A DNA stretch of 64,000 nt from contig NC_135794.1 in the NCBI RefSeq assembly GCF_051106095.1, positions 25,298,747-25,362,746 on the forward strand, read 5' to 3'. Position numbers and translations under genes: made by a program. This document shows, one piece after another, positions 23,273 to 34,162 of this stretch. Each line of letters starts with the position of its first letter. Positions within the stretch are counted from its first letter, which is position 1. Below the pieces are notes generated by a model, which saw only the letters and a list, made by a program, of their open reading frames with translations, ran no database searches and had not been told where the DNA came from. The stretch is from Pogona vitticeps. Taxonomy: Eukaryota; Chordata; Lepidosauria; Squamata; Agamidae.

Positions 23273-23610
23273 TCATATAGTGACAAGCTCTACTCTGGGC
23301 GGTTGACAATAGGGAAACAAAGCCCAACAACCCAGCACCACAGGGAAAGCATTACAAAATTAACTGTGAATTAACCAACAATCAAGATCTTTCTCACCTA
23401 AAACCTAAAAGATGGCAAAACCAGGCAACTTAGATACATAGAAAATTCAGGGGTGTCCTTGAAAGACTCTTTAAAAAGTAAAGTCTTCAACGTTCTCTTG
23501 AGAGTTGGGAGGGAGGAGGCTTGGCAAAGCTCTGATGGGACCCCCATGCCACAGGGAAGGTGCCATGACCAAGAAGGCTTGATTTCTTGTCAGAGTCAAC
23601 AAGTATGGGA
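23273..23610 (-). mobile_element. Dispersed squamate repeat, unclassified
   Basis: CAAGCTCTACTCTGGGCGGT then a run of ACAA/AAAGC text, TTTAAAAAGTAAAGTCTTCAACG, and CCACAGGGAAGGTGCCATGACCAAGAAGG. I remember this order from many squamate contigs (GGGCGGTATACAAT..., AAGGTCTTCAACGC, CACAGGGAAGGAGCCACC...GAGAAGGCC). It reads as the reversed 3' end of a non-LTR element; the class is not certain. Confidence 0.45.
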
Positions 23611-24199
23611 TTACCCAATGTATGAAAGAGAAGGAGGAAGCCTTTAATTATATAAAATCTCCTCTTGACAGTAATGTCCGTTGGCAGTGATGTTCAACAT
23701 TTAAAGACTTTCTCCCTCCCTCCCACAGCTCCCACACAACGGAAGACAGTATGTGAAAGTCAGAAAAGCCACAGGACAGAAGTAGGAAGTTTTGAAAATC
23801 ACCCACTAACCCACTGCCTATGATGCCATCACTCTTTCCAGATTTCACCTACACACTAGGATTCAGCCCTTAGAAGTATCCTTATTTGAAAAGGTTCCCT
23901 CCTCATCTTCTTCATAGGTAAAGAGAGATTTCACCTTCATGACAAACATAATAGTTTAAGGTACCTTGAAAGTCAGGCTTGAAAGGCAACCTGCAATTCT
24001 GAGTGACTTTCTGAAAAATATAACTCTTATTCCCTTTTGCACAGATGAATTTTTAAAGTTCCACAAGCTTGCTGAGAAGAGGGAAAATATATATACGTTT
24101 CTAAGATAGCATGTGAAAAAAATGACATTTTCGTCAGTTTTAATTTTTTTTTTTGCAAAATCAAAGAATATTTGACAATCTGTTGACTGTGTTATATAA
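23611..24199. other. Single-copy DNA, nothing recognised
   Basis: Contains only T10-type and A-rich runs near 24118-24155. Confidence 0.4.
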
Positions 24200-24480
24200 A
24201 GCATTTCTTGTGTTTTCTGTTCAGGCTGGTGCTAATAATATGCATTTTGTCTGCTTTCAACTTGTATGACTAATTTATTTTTTGTAATACCTTATGCCAA
24301 GAACAAATGAAATAATAGGGTTGCAAACACACTAAAGAATGTTTAGTTTATCAAGCACCTGCCTTTGAACTGATTAATGAATTCAATTTAAATAATTTTG
24401 CATATTACTGAGGCTGCCAGATAGACTTCCCTTTGAAATATTGCAGGAAAACAATTTCATAAACAAAGCTACTGCTGGAT
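24200..24480. promoter_or_regulatory. Candidate conserved non-coding element
   Basis: Very AT-rich, repeat-free. TGATTAATGAATTCAATTTA at 24371-24390 holds overlapping homeodomain cores. Confidence 0.35.
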
Positions 24481-24563
24481 GTTAAAAGGAAGGTCCAGAC
24501 ATAACATTTCCTTCTTCCATTCTGCAAACTGCAGAAGCACCAAGCCAAAAAATGATTACTTTC

Positions 24564-24582
24564 AAAAAAAAAAAAAAAAAAA
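24564..24582 (+). repeat. A19 run
   Basis: Pure A. No retroposon body is recognisable directly upstream. Confidence 0.95.
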
Positions 24583-27009
24583 GGTAATCAAGCATATTGT
24601 GAATGTGGAGCCCAATCAATTAAAATGGCTTTTCATGTCTCAATCAGTTCAAGCTTTTCCCTATTAATCTATCAGTGGAGGTGCTTCCCCTCCACCGAGG
24701 AACAGGGAAAACCTTTGCTAGTCTTACTTTACCCCAGATGCTTGCTCCACATCTTCCACGGCTGCTGGTGGAACAATCTCAAAAGCCATTGTAATTCAAG
24801 ACTTGTCTTGCGTTTCAGGAGGGAAAGAAACACAGAGTTTTCATCAATATACAGAACTGGGGGGGAAAGGTAAACCTGAGTAGATGATTCAGTCAGTGCA
24901 AAAGTACGTGCAGTTGGGGGGAAAAACCTGTGCAAAAAGGTCTACATTTTGGAAAAATGTGCAAAAATTTTGGATTTTTTTTTAAAAAAGGTATCCCAAA
25001 ATACACACTACGTTTTAGAGTGGGGTGGATCATGTAGCTGACTATGGAAACATGTTGGAACAAGGATGGTGAGGGTCGGTGAAAAACCCAGCAGGGCTGC
25101 TAAATTTTTCCTTGGTACACCCCTTTGGTGACTGTCCTTGCACTGGACCCAGTGCGATTCCTGCTGAATAAGCTGGCCAGCGGTGGAGAATCGAGCCTCT
25201 CTTACTATCAGGTTTTGCAGGGTCTGGGGTGGGATCTAGGGTAGAGGACTCCTCCAGTAACTCCTCTGCCTCTGAGGCATTGAATCTAGATCAAAGCTGG
25301 GCTCATGGGACACGATGTTCCTACCGGGCTGTTGACTTTCCCTTAAATTCTCAGAGGCTAGACAAAAACATGTCCTATGTTATGTCAGTTGGAGGCAGGG
25401 AGGTGACCTGATCAAGTGCAGGCATTGTCTCACTTGAAAGAAAATATCAAGAAAAATGCTAAATCATGGGAATTAAGAAAAGCAGGAGAGAGTTGGGACA
25501 GGAAAATGAAACAATCTGGAGCTTCTTAAAGTTGTTGTTTTGGTTTCTTGGGTTTTTTGTATTTGGGGGTTAGTTTTTTTGGTGTGTGTGTGTGTTTTGG
25601 GGAAAATAATCATGCTGGCTGTGAGATTTTGTGGGCTGCAGTCCAAAAAGTAACTTTTCTGACTTCTAAAATGACCATGTGGAAATTAGGCACTTCACAA
25701 ACCTGCTTTTCTCCACATTTGCAAGGCTTTCCTATTATAGAGAGGAACCAAACACATCAAATGCTTGGTTTCCATGTGGCACCTTTTCACAACCTCTATT
25801 TCTCCTCTCTTTGGCATCCATCTCTTTTATTTTTATTTCTCGAACCGTCTTGCAATGTCCTTCAGGACAGACCTGACGGAGAGAAGGAGAGGTGAGTCAG
25901 AATGCTTTTGTGCACAAGTCCAGCTGTTGTAGAGTTTGATCCTCTAGGATGGAAGAAAAGTGGTGTTTTTTTAAAAAAAAATAGGTTCTCTCTCTTTTCC
26001 ATGAGTAACACGCCTCAGAACGAAGCATCAAAGGGATGTTGCAGATAACCAATAATCTAAGCCAATGAACATGCCGAGGCAATGTTCCGAGGAGTGGAAG
26101 AAAAGAAAACAACATCGCAGAGAGTTCACAGGAGAGAACAAAGAGAAACCACAACTATCGGCCTCAGCTTTAATCTCAAAAGGCCGTTTCCCCACAATGC
26201 CCTTCAGCTGACGGTCTGCAGGCCGCAGGTGCAGATCATAAAAACAACCTCCCACCCAAGAGATGAAAAGGTAGGAGGGAGGGATGGCAAGTGGAATCCA
26301 CTTCCAAGCCTCCGTGGTCTTCATCTCGATACTCATCAGTGCACCTGCTTGATGGAGAGGACCTTTCGTCCATCTCAGCCACTCTATCAGGGCTGTATTT
26401 GTACTCAGGACGTTTTGAAGCCTCTAGCTGTATTGAAAGAAGAAAGCATTGATACAAGAACAATAGTTTTGTTTTTTATTTAGAATCCACCTCATTAGAA
26501 TGGCCACTAGCACCGTCTGAATGACATCACTGGAAGGAAAGACCAACAACAACTTCCCCATCCACATTGCATACAGGTGCAAAATTACAAAGCAGGTTTC
26601 TAATTTGAACCATGTTGCATTTAAGGCATGATTTAAATAGCAGTTCCTTTGGAGAGAAGCTCTTTGAATATTGTGGAGCTAACTTTCATGGACAGAGTTT
26701 TCGATGAGTTGTGTCCATCAACTGAAACTCATTCACACCCCCTGCTTAGAAAAAGTATACTTCTGAAAGGTGGCGATGTTGAATGTGCAGTTCAGCCAGC
26801 TGGGCAAATGGCAACCAACATCAACAAAGAGAAGTCAAGCTTCTCTTTTCCGTAAAACTGTCTTGAACACCCTAAGAAGAATTTGGAGAGGCAAAAATGC
26901 ATGACGCCCCTTGCTGTGGTGGCCTGTGTTAACAAGGCCCGTGGAAAGCTTGCCAGAGTTGTGGTGATCTTCTCTGGAAATCTCTGAAGTTTTAGCCCCA
27001 TGCTTCAAA
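24583..27009. other. Single-copy DNA, no gene recognised
   Basis: Short (TG)6 at 25581-25593 and several A8-9 runs. Frames of 115 (25548-25895) and 133 codons (26082-26483) show no known domain. TGGTGGAACAATC and AACCATGTTGCATTTAAGGC are the only AT-rich islands. Old repeat relics may be missed. Confidence 0.4.
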
Positions 27010-27240
27010 GCTTTACTGATTGGGCACAAGTGATGCTGATTTGCTCCTCAGTGTCTTTTTCTCCTCAGTGGGGCTGCATTCCTAATTTAAAATGGGCCGA
27101 CCCTCTTCCTGTTTGTTTCCATCACCAATTAGTGGGAGGGAAATTAGCCCCCTGGGATGACATGCTTCACTCAGGTTCCCTGTGTTCTTTCAGCTGTGAA
27201 GGACTGCTAATGAGCTAATACCAACTTTCTGGATGGAAAA
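27010..27240. promoter_or_regulatory. Candidate conserved non-coding element
   Basis: CAATTAG at 27126-27132 and GCTAATGAGCTAAT near 27206-27219, with repeat-free flanks. Confidence 0.35.
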
Positions 27241-28320
27241 GGCACATATGTTGCCTTAGAAGTGTTGGCAACCCTTTCCTTGGTGTTCCATCACTGGCAA
27301 CAGGTCTATCATGGCTCTACATCGCAGAAGAGGAAATATAATAATCTGTTGCACTTGGTCCTTCCTACAGGGTGGAAAAACCACACCATCTCCTTCCAAT
27401 ATCTCATGCAAAGTTCTGCACACACATGGAGCTTCAAAGGTGGTAACTTGCTGCTGGTTTAGGTGTTGCACAGGGCAGCCAAAGGAAGTGCATTTAGCAA
27501 GATGAGGTTATAAATAAGAGACAATTTGAGTAGGATTTCTGCCAATACAATTAACAGCGCAGGAATGCTCTGGAAACAAAACACCCCCAACCCGAGTAGG
27601 GAAAGACAACCAGGTAAAGGCTTAGGGAAGGATTTATGATGCAGCCACCTTACTGGACCTAAACAGGTCTGGACCGGGTCAATGGGAGCTGCTGACTCTG
27701 AATATATTGTGGAGCTACTCTGGGTTTTCATTTCAATTGTGAAGGAGCTGTCTGTGGTGCTGAATTGTATCCCCAAAGGAGATTTCCCCAGAACAGCTCT
27801 AAACAGAATCTGAATTACCTGAAGTAAGAGTCGGGATGGGAGACCTACCTGGATACCACAAGCCACTGCCCCCATGATGCCAAAAGCTCTCTTCTTCCCC
27901 ATATTGTTGCTGCCTCAATGCTCTCAAAAGAGGATGAAGGAGCAGCATGAGCCAGCGCTTGAACCAGATGATTTTCCTCCTTCACTATTTAATAAAAGCC
28001 ACAACAGTAACTGGAGAAGTAATTCTAACAATGTAATGTTAAACTGCAAAAGAAGTGAAGTTGTTGCTTAGGAACTTAGATACTTAATGTAATGCATCCC
28101 TACCTCTCCGAACAGAAAAAATGAATCATTGTTTTACTAGCATTTTCTTTTTCTTTTTTCATAGCTCATTCCTTCCATCTTCCTAGCCAGCTTTGGGGGC
28201 TGGACAGGTGATTGGGATGGGGCAGATCTGAGACAGAGGCCCAATTCTGAATGTGTGGTTTCTCAAAATTCCTGCAACAGCCTCAATAAGGACAAGCCCC
28301 CTCACAATCCTTTACATTAA
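27241..28320. other. Single-copy DNA, no gene recognised
   Basis: A 147-codon minus frame (27459-27902) has hydrophobic stretches but no known motif. Nothing repeat-like. Confidence 0.4.
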
Positions 28321-28382
28321 CCGTTCTCAATCTTTGACCTCCTGGTGCTGTGGACTTCAGTTCCCAGAAGCCCCAGTTAGGA
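28321..28382. mobile_element. Half of a foldback MITE (hAT-like)
   Basis: GTTCTCAATCTTTGACCTCC then GGACTTCAGTTCCCAGAAGCCCC matches the left arm (CAGTGGTTCTCAACCTTGG...GGACTTCAACTCCCAGAAGCC) of the element at 29501-29640. Confidence 0.7.
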
Positions 28383-29500
28383 TATACAGAGTTTCTGAGA
28401 CTCCTCCATCACAAAAAGGGGGGGATCAGAATGTAGCCATCAACCCAGGGAAATCCACAAGGCCACAAAAGTTGTGGGCCATGTATGTGTGGCCTGCCAG
28501 CCACATCAGTTCCACCTCAGCTCTCCATGGACCAGCCATTGCCATGTTCTTCCCTGATAAGGTCCACAGTAATCCTGACATATCCCCTCCCCTCCCCACT
28601 CCAGCCAGCCATGAGTTGTTTACAGCTGTGCTTTTCATTCCATTGAATTTTTATTTTGTGTGAAAGGAATGGCTACCTGCTGTGCCATATGCTTCTGCAA
28701 AGTGTAAGCTCAATTGCAAAAAAAGAGAAAAAAAGGCAGCAATTCTTCAATCATGTTTCTCCAGCGGGCAAGTCTGGAGCAGCTCCATATAACACACGTG
28801 GCTTGATCAAGTATTGATCTCTGCGTTGTGGTTGGGGGTGATGGCTAAGAATAATAACACTTTGATGAAATGGAAGCTGCAGCAAAAGCATAGAGCAGAA
28901 ACCGCCTGGGAGAAGACCCCCCTCCCCGCTCAAGGTCTCTTTCCACCCAAGCTATGACTTCCTCCAGAGTTCTTCAACAGTTCAAGAGCTCAAGCAAAGC
29001 CCTTCATGACGAAAGCTGTTAAATATCCTGTTTCGAGCAGGAAGGGCCGGCCAGCTCAGAGGAAGAGATCCAGAGCTGCGCCAAGCAGATACACAGAAGA
29101 GACGCTAGCTAGTGTCCCGGGAGCAAGCCAAAGGAACATCAGAGCTCAAATCATGGTCATTTCTCTAACCAAGGCCCTCTGGGTCAGATACACAGACTAG
29201 GAACAAACAGGGGTGTTGTCGGAAAGCAACCTGGGGCAGATCAACAGTTGATCCATCAATCAAGGGAAGAAGGAGCCCCATGAGTTGGAGAGAAAGGTGA
29301 AAGAAGGGCAGGAATGGAAACGATTCCCAGTACCTGGGGATTCGCTTTCGCTTTTTATCTCATTTGCAATGTGGCTGTTTTCTTCTATAGTGATAGCCAC
29401 TTGGCTTATCTTAGTACACCCAGTCGCAGACTTTGGCCCCAGATTCTGCAGGACTGAGAAGCTGATGATCTGACAAGCCCAGTTTTGGCATCACTGTAAG
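28383..29500. other. Single-copy DNA, no gene recognised
   Basis: A 136-codon frame (28253-28663) begins beside the MITE half and has no domain. G6-7 near 28420. Confidence 0.4.
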
Positions 29501-29640
29501 TCAGTGATGCTCATCCTTGGGTCACCCGGGTGTTCTTGGGCTGCAGTTCCCAGAAGCCTTCACTGCCACATGGGCTGGCTGGAGTTTCTGGGAGTTGAAG
29601 TCCAAGAACATCTGGGTTACCCAAGGCTGGGGACCACTGA
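29501..29640. mobile_element. Foldback MITE, near full length (hAT-like)
   Basis: The left arm (TCAGTGATGCTCATCCTTGG, then GTCACCCGGGTGTTCTTGGG, CTGCAGTTCCCAGAAGCC) and the right arm (GGAGTTTCTGGGAGTTGAAG, TCCAAGAACATCTGGG, TTACCCAAGGCTGGGGACCA, CTGA) are reverse complements over about 58 bp with about a dozen differences. Termini fit CAGTGGTTCCCAACC, typical of hAT. The expected 8-bp target duplication is not clear (flanks CTGTAAGT and ACATCAGT share only part). No transposase is present. Confidence 0.85.
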
Positions 29641-29879
29641 CATCAGTGAGCTGACCAGCACATACACCAGAATGGTGCGGGGACTCATGACACCTTAAGG
29701 TAAGTACCTGGGTAGATGGTGGTGGGCCCTTAGTCCCAAGGAATTCTTTCATGGGCTGGATGAATCTGGCCCCCAGCACTGCGAAATTCCCAATATTCTT
29801 AGCATTGTATGGTGACTTATTGTCATACATGGTGAATCAGCACTGTTTCTGGTCCAAAATCTATTTAGAAATAAAACAT

Positions 29880-30180
29880 ACAAGCCAAGATCTGTTAATG
29901 TGACACACTCCATTTTGTTTGGGTATGAAATCCTTCTAAGATTATATTTATTCTCCTCCTCGGCACTTGTAACCTTTCCGTCCCCTGCCGCCACATTTAC
30001 AACTGATTGCCTTAAGCCAGTAAAAATTAATTTCCTACTCCCTCTTTATTTTGGGTGCTTCCGAAATAAGCAAGGATATGAATGGCAAGATTGCGATGCT
30101 ACTGTCTCAACCGCCATCTAGCCATGAATATCAAGAGACGTGCTTCGCTTGCTGACATGGAAGGAGTCGATATCCATATC
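29880..30180. promoter_or_regulatory. Candidate conserved non-coding element
   Basis: Repeat-free, with AAATTAATTT at 30024-30033 and a GCGATGCTACTGTCTCAACC block near 30093-30112 that does not look like neutral AT-rich DNA. Confidence 0.3.
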
Positions 30181-30599
30181 TTCCAGGGCACCTGTTTTTG
30201 TTTCCCCGGTCCCAATTTTCAAAGAAATCTTGGGGTCTTTTGTTTTGTTTTGTTTTTTGAAAGACTGCCTGCTTTGTTCTCTGCTCACAAGGGACACAGA
30301 GGGAGCACAGTGACAGGGAAAAGTAGAAAAAAGAGCCGCAGTGAGCAAGACACAACATTGTGCCTTATACTGAGGCCTCATCATGATTAGATTAAACTGA
30401 TTTTTTTTAAAAAAAGTAAAGTAGAAGAATGCTTCTGATAACGTGAGTGAAGAATTTATAAAGATAAAGAGAACCATAGCTGTATTTTAGTTGACCGTGG
30501 TAGGATTTCAAGGTACATGAGCTTTTCAAGGGATGGTTGACCACTGCTGTCCAACTCCATGAGTCTCGGTGGCCACGAGAGGACCAGTCTTTCTCAAGG
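30181..30599. other. Single-copy DNA, nothing recognised
   Basis: TTTTG repeats at 30237-30257 are the only structure. Confidence 0.4.
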
Positions 30600-31005
30600 A
30601 GTTTCATTAGCTCTTTCCCCAAATCGCTGCTTCATCCCTCTGTTTACAATTAGCATTACCAATGACATGAATTAATGTTAAACACATTATCATGACATCG
30701 CTATAATAAATCTTAAATTATGTTCAAGTAGGAAGATCGTCAACCCTGTATGCCAATCAGATCTTCTGTGTATTTATAGTGGCTCTAATCCCTCAGTCAT
30801 TAATTTTCCATGCTGCAGATCTGGATGTAATTAAGAACAAAGTATTGTTGTGCATGTGGCAGAGAAAGTAACATGCTGATGTGATTGATTACATTTCCTT
30901 AAGCCAGGCATGCTTGACACTCACCAATGATAATTCATTCAAATGCTAAGTAATTAAAGTTTTGTGCAAGTAGATAAACTTTTAATGTGATCCTCATGGA
31001 AGTAG
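30600..31005. promoter_or_regulatory. Strong candidate conserved enhancer-like element
   Basis: 400 bp of repeat-free AT-rich DNA dense in developmental motifs: FOX TGTTTAC (30641-30647) joined to CAATTAG (30648-30654), CCAATCAG (30753-30760), GTCATTAATTTTCC near 30797-30810, and PBX/HOX bipartite TGATTGATTAC (30882-30892). ATGATAATTCATTCAAATG and AAGTAATTAAAG follow. No exon frame crosses it. Conservation itself cannot be measured here. Confidence 0.5.
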
Positions 31006-31039
31006 GGTAGTAAAAAAAAAAACCCTTGAAAGTGTTGGG

Positions 31040-31265
31040 CCATCAGTCAGCTGAAGGAGTCGTATCCTGCAATCGACAAGTCACTTTCTTGGGAGGAAGC
31101 CCTTTGTGCCTTGAATACTCAATTGCGGATTACGCTTAAGCCGACGCGCAATGCCTCACAACCGCTCCTTCAGTTATAAAGCACGACATGGCATTTTCCT
31201 CTTGAAAGGGCCACGGAACGCCATTTGTGATTCCATAAACATAGCATGCCTCTGGTTTGGACTAA
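31040..31265. promoter_or_regulatory. Candidate conserved non-coding element
   Basis: CAATTGC then GGATTA (OTX/bicoid-type core, 31127-31132) in sequence with unusual CpG content for its AT level (GCCGACGCGCAATG near 31140-31153). Confidence 0.35.
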
Positions 31266-31529
31266 CTGGAGAAGATCCAGCATAATACTGGTGGAGCAAA
31301 AGGCCTTGTCAGAATAGCTACGTTGGGTTGGAGAGACCCAAACCCAAAGGAAAGAGGCCTCCAGCTGGCAGTGGTGCTGTGGGGCTTTCTAGGGCCTGGC
31401 GCATCGGCAGAGCTAGCTGCATGCTTCCACCCGACTCCATGGGACCATGGAGGGAGCAGAGCCCTCCCTGAGCACTCACCTGGCATGGAAGGTGTTCCAC
31501 TTCACAGCCACTAGCAACAGTTTAGTGAT

Positions 31530-31621
31530 GGGGGTGGGGGCGGGGGAGTTGTCTTCTTCTTCTTCTTCTTCTTCTTCTTCTTCTTCTTCTTCTTCTTCTT
31601 CTTCTTCTTCTTCTTCTTCTT
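31530..31621 (+). repeat. G-rich run joined to (TTC)n microsatellite
   Basis: GGGGGTGGGGGCGGGGG (31530-31546) is followed at once by pure TTC units (31552-31621, about 23). The first can form a quadruplex-like structure, the second triplex DNA. Confidence 0.95.
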
Positions 31622-32015
31622 GATGTGGATCTCTTTCAAGAGCCACCCCCTACACACTGGTTTCTCTCTGTGCAGCCTGAACCTTTGTTGACATGCAAGT
31701 CCTTCTAACCAAAGTTATGCGGGAAAGAAGGGTCCACGCATGGGGTTTCCTTCTCAGCCTTAATTTACAGGAATTGACTAGCAGGAAGAGCTCCTCTCTA
31801 CTATAAATCCGCAGAAGGCAAGGCCTGGATGCTTTCCTTCCTCTCTCTGGTACAAAGGGGCCAGAAGCTTCAGATGGCTTAGCTTATGGGAAAGGTGATA
31901 TTTTTGGCACTCCCAGCAGCAAACTTCCATTTCAAAGGCGAGTCAATATTAGCGATCTGCAGCATGACTGCAGCTGCGCCATTTCATAAACATACTGACT
32001 CCAGGGCACCAGATG
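31622..32015. other. Single-copy DNA, nothing recognised
   Basis: No repeat or exon signature seen. Confidence 0.4.
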
Positions 32016-32019
32016 TTTA

Positions 32020-32380
32020 TATGACATCCATTTTCTGAGCTGACACCTGGATTATTTGATCGATTCAAGTGGTGCCTGAACGTGTAAAATAATCAGGATT
32101 ATACTGCGCAGAGCGGTCCTGCAAAGGACAGATTTAAGAAGATGATTCTTAAGGCCTCTCGGTGGAGTTTGAGTCATCCCAGAACCATTAAAATTAGATA
32201 AAATGAATATAGGAGATTCTGTGTTTGCCAAGGCATGTAGTGACTCGGCTGTCCGTGTTAATTACTATCTGTGAAAGGATACATTTTCCAGAAATGTTGT
32301 AATATAATTAGGCAATTAAGATGTCTCAATGGCACCATCACAATATCATTTTTCCCTGCAGACAGTGCACTTTTCAAGTG
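32020..32380. promoter_or_regulatory. Candidate conserved non-coding element
   Basis: Repeat-free. TTTGATCGATTCAAG near 32056-32070, AATAATCAGGATTATAC near 32088-32104, GTTAATTAC (32257-32265) and ATATAATTAGGCAATTAAG near 32302-32320. Confidence 0.4.
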
Positions 32381-33014
32381 AAAGTTTAGAAACGGATTTC
32401 TTTTCCTTCTTAAAAAGACATGCACACTTGTTCCTACCTGCAGAGTAGAGGAAATAATATGAAATTTGACCAAATACCTCTGGCCTTCCACTGAGAATGG
32501 GTGGGAAGCTTCTCACTTTTCTTAGAGAGAGAGAGAGAGAGAGAGTTCCCAAAAGAGAGGGGGGAAAACCATTTACAACACACACACAAATGTTGTTGAA
32601 GCTTTACTCCAAAATATACAGGCACAATTTGGCACATTTCTTCTACCTTAACTTCTGCCCCAGATAAACACAACAGCATGACCTGGCTATGTTTTGGTAG
32701 CCTGGTCCTAATGATCTGGACCGGAAGGAAGGAAGTCTTGTTGTTTTCACTGAACTTCTTCCTAAGTTAAGCAAAGGCTCTTTTTTTGAAAGGAAAGTTC
32801 ACCTGTTCGCTAGCAGGCTCCCTTGTTTGTGTGTTTACTGTACATTAGACGAAACAAATGGGATCAAGGCTGAGCCACCCCTTTCCTATGCTTGAACACA
32901 CTGCAACATATCAATGTGTGGCACTATCTGAACACTGGTTATACTCCAACTTGTTTTCTTTATTTCATGGATGTTGTATTGCAAGGGTCGTCCACTTCAT
33001 GCCCTCCGTTTGCC
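32381..33014. other. Single-copy DNA with short GA and CA runs
   Basis: (GA)10 at 32525-32544 and (CA)5 at 32578-32588. No gene signature. Confidence 0.4.
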
Positions 33015-33058
33015 CTGGACTACAACCCCCATGAGTCTTAGCCAGCATGGCCAATGGG
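33015..33058. mobile_element. Foldback MITE remnant
   Basis: GGACTACAACCCCCATGAGT then CTTAGCCAGCATGGCCAATG is the left arm and centre of a common squamate foldback element (GGACTACAACTCCCATGA..CCAGCATGGCCAATGG). The right arm is lost. Confidence 0.65.
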
Positions 33059-33159
33059 GGGGTGGGGCTCTGAAAGGTCTGGGTGGCCTCAGAAGGCCTC
33101 CTGGTGCACTGACCACCTGGAAAGGGGGATTTTAGAAAAATGTCAAAATAATTCAAACA

Positions 33160-33347
33160 GAAGAAGCTACCTCGTTTGTACCGCATCAGACTCCAACGTT
33201 GTCAATGCCGACGGCCAGCCGTGGTTCCCCAGGGATTCAGGCAGGCACTTTCTCTTGTCTTATGCGGGGGTTCTGGGGGTTGAACCTGTAAGCATCTGCC
33301 TCCAAAACAGGGGGAATCTTCCTACCCCTGAGCAATGGCCCCTACCT
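33160..33347 (-). mobile_element. tRNA-derived SINE, nearly full length
   Basis: AGAAGCTACCTCGTTTGTAC, CGCATCAGACTCCAACG, CCAGGGATTCAGGCAGG, then GGGGGTTGAACCTG (reversed B box, 33273-33286), GCATCTGCCTCC and CTACCCCTGAGCAATGGCC (reversed tRNA 5' end). The tRNA head is at the right, so the element runs on the minus strand. Same family as 17338-17418. Confidence 0.85.
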
Positions 33348-33399
33348 AGGAGGAAGGAGAGAAAAAACGAGCTGTCTCACTGGAGCATCATGTTCCTCC

Positions 33400-33530
33400 T
33401 CTGAGTCACTGCAACCGTGCCCTTCAGGTGCACCCTATTAAAGCGAGTTAACAGTAAAAGCTTAATGACTCCATCTCACACTTAAACAATGCCTGGGTTA
33501 TAAATGTTTCTGTTCCATAGGCAACAGGGA
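33400..33530. promoter_or_regulatory. Candidate conserved non-coding element
   Basis: E-box CAGGTG (33425-33430) and GTTAAC (33447-33452) in repeat-free sequence ending in TTCCATAGGCAACAG, a loose RFX-like word. Confidence 0.3.
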
Positions 33531-33965
33531 ACTTTCAAATCTCTCTCTCTTCTTCTTCTTCTTCTTTTTAACCATTATGGACTGAATCACCAGCGTCTGT
33601 TGTCATCATCTGTGCTCCCCTGATTTCATCCCAAGGTGAGGTCTTCCATCAAAGCTAGGAGACAGGGAGGAGAGAAGGGGTGCCTCTCTGGCTGCATTCA
33701 TTCATGGCCACTCAGCACGCTGTCTCTCTACCTTTCTCTTAATCTTAACTTGTGCATGAAAACCACAGGCTGCTGTTTCATTTGACCCAAGATCTAGTGT
33801 GCTCATGGAAGACGTTGGCTCATCAGGCCATTGGTTTACATTTACTTACAATATTTACATACCATGCCTTTGAGCACTAGATTCAAGTGGTAAAAATAGG
33901 GAAATGCATATAACAAATAGATTGTGCTATAAAACACTAACATATGCGAAGAAAACATTGCAGAG
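33531..33965. other. Single-copy DNA with short (CT)n(CTT)n
   Basis: CT and CTT units at 33541-33568. The stretch 33838-33895 (TTACTTACAATATTTACATACC) may be a decayed reversed non-LTR end. Confidence 0.4.
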
Positions 33966-34162
33966 ATCTAATGTGGCGTCCTGATTGGAGGGTTGGTCTG
34001 AGACTTGGAAGATCCACGTTCACATCTCTGCTCAACCACAGAACTCACAGAGTTACCAAAGGCCTATCGCCTGTCTACGTGGCTTCGCCGACCTCACAGG
34101 GTTGTTTTGAGGATATAATGACGACGGCAGCCAAGTGGGCTGGCTTCAGTTCCTGAGACCCA
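33966..34162 (+). mobile_element. tRNA-derived SINE (MIR-like layout)
   Basis: TGGCGTCCTGATTGGAGGGT (A-box side), TGGAAGATCCACGTTCACATC (B-box side, given in part), CTCAACCACAGAACTCACAG and ACCTCACAGGGTTGTTTTGA, then GATATAATGACG. This is the order of a widespread squamate SINE (GTGGTGTAGTGGTTAGAGTG...CCTCACAGGGTTGTTGTGAGGA). The 3' end seen in reverse at 18572-18645 appears to belong to this family. Confidence 0.8.

Noticed and set aside
27459-27902. 147-codon minus frame with hydrophobic stretches
   Set aside because: No signal-peptide logic, no domain, and no splice or promoter context.
33512-33526. TTCCATAGGCAACAG as an RFX X-box
   Set aside because: One extra base in the centre breaks the half-site spacing.
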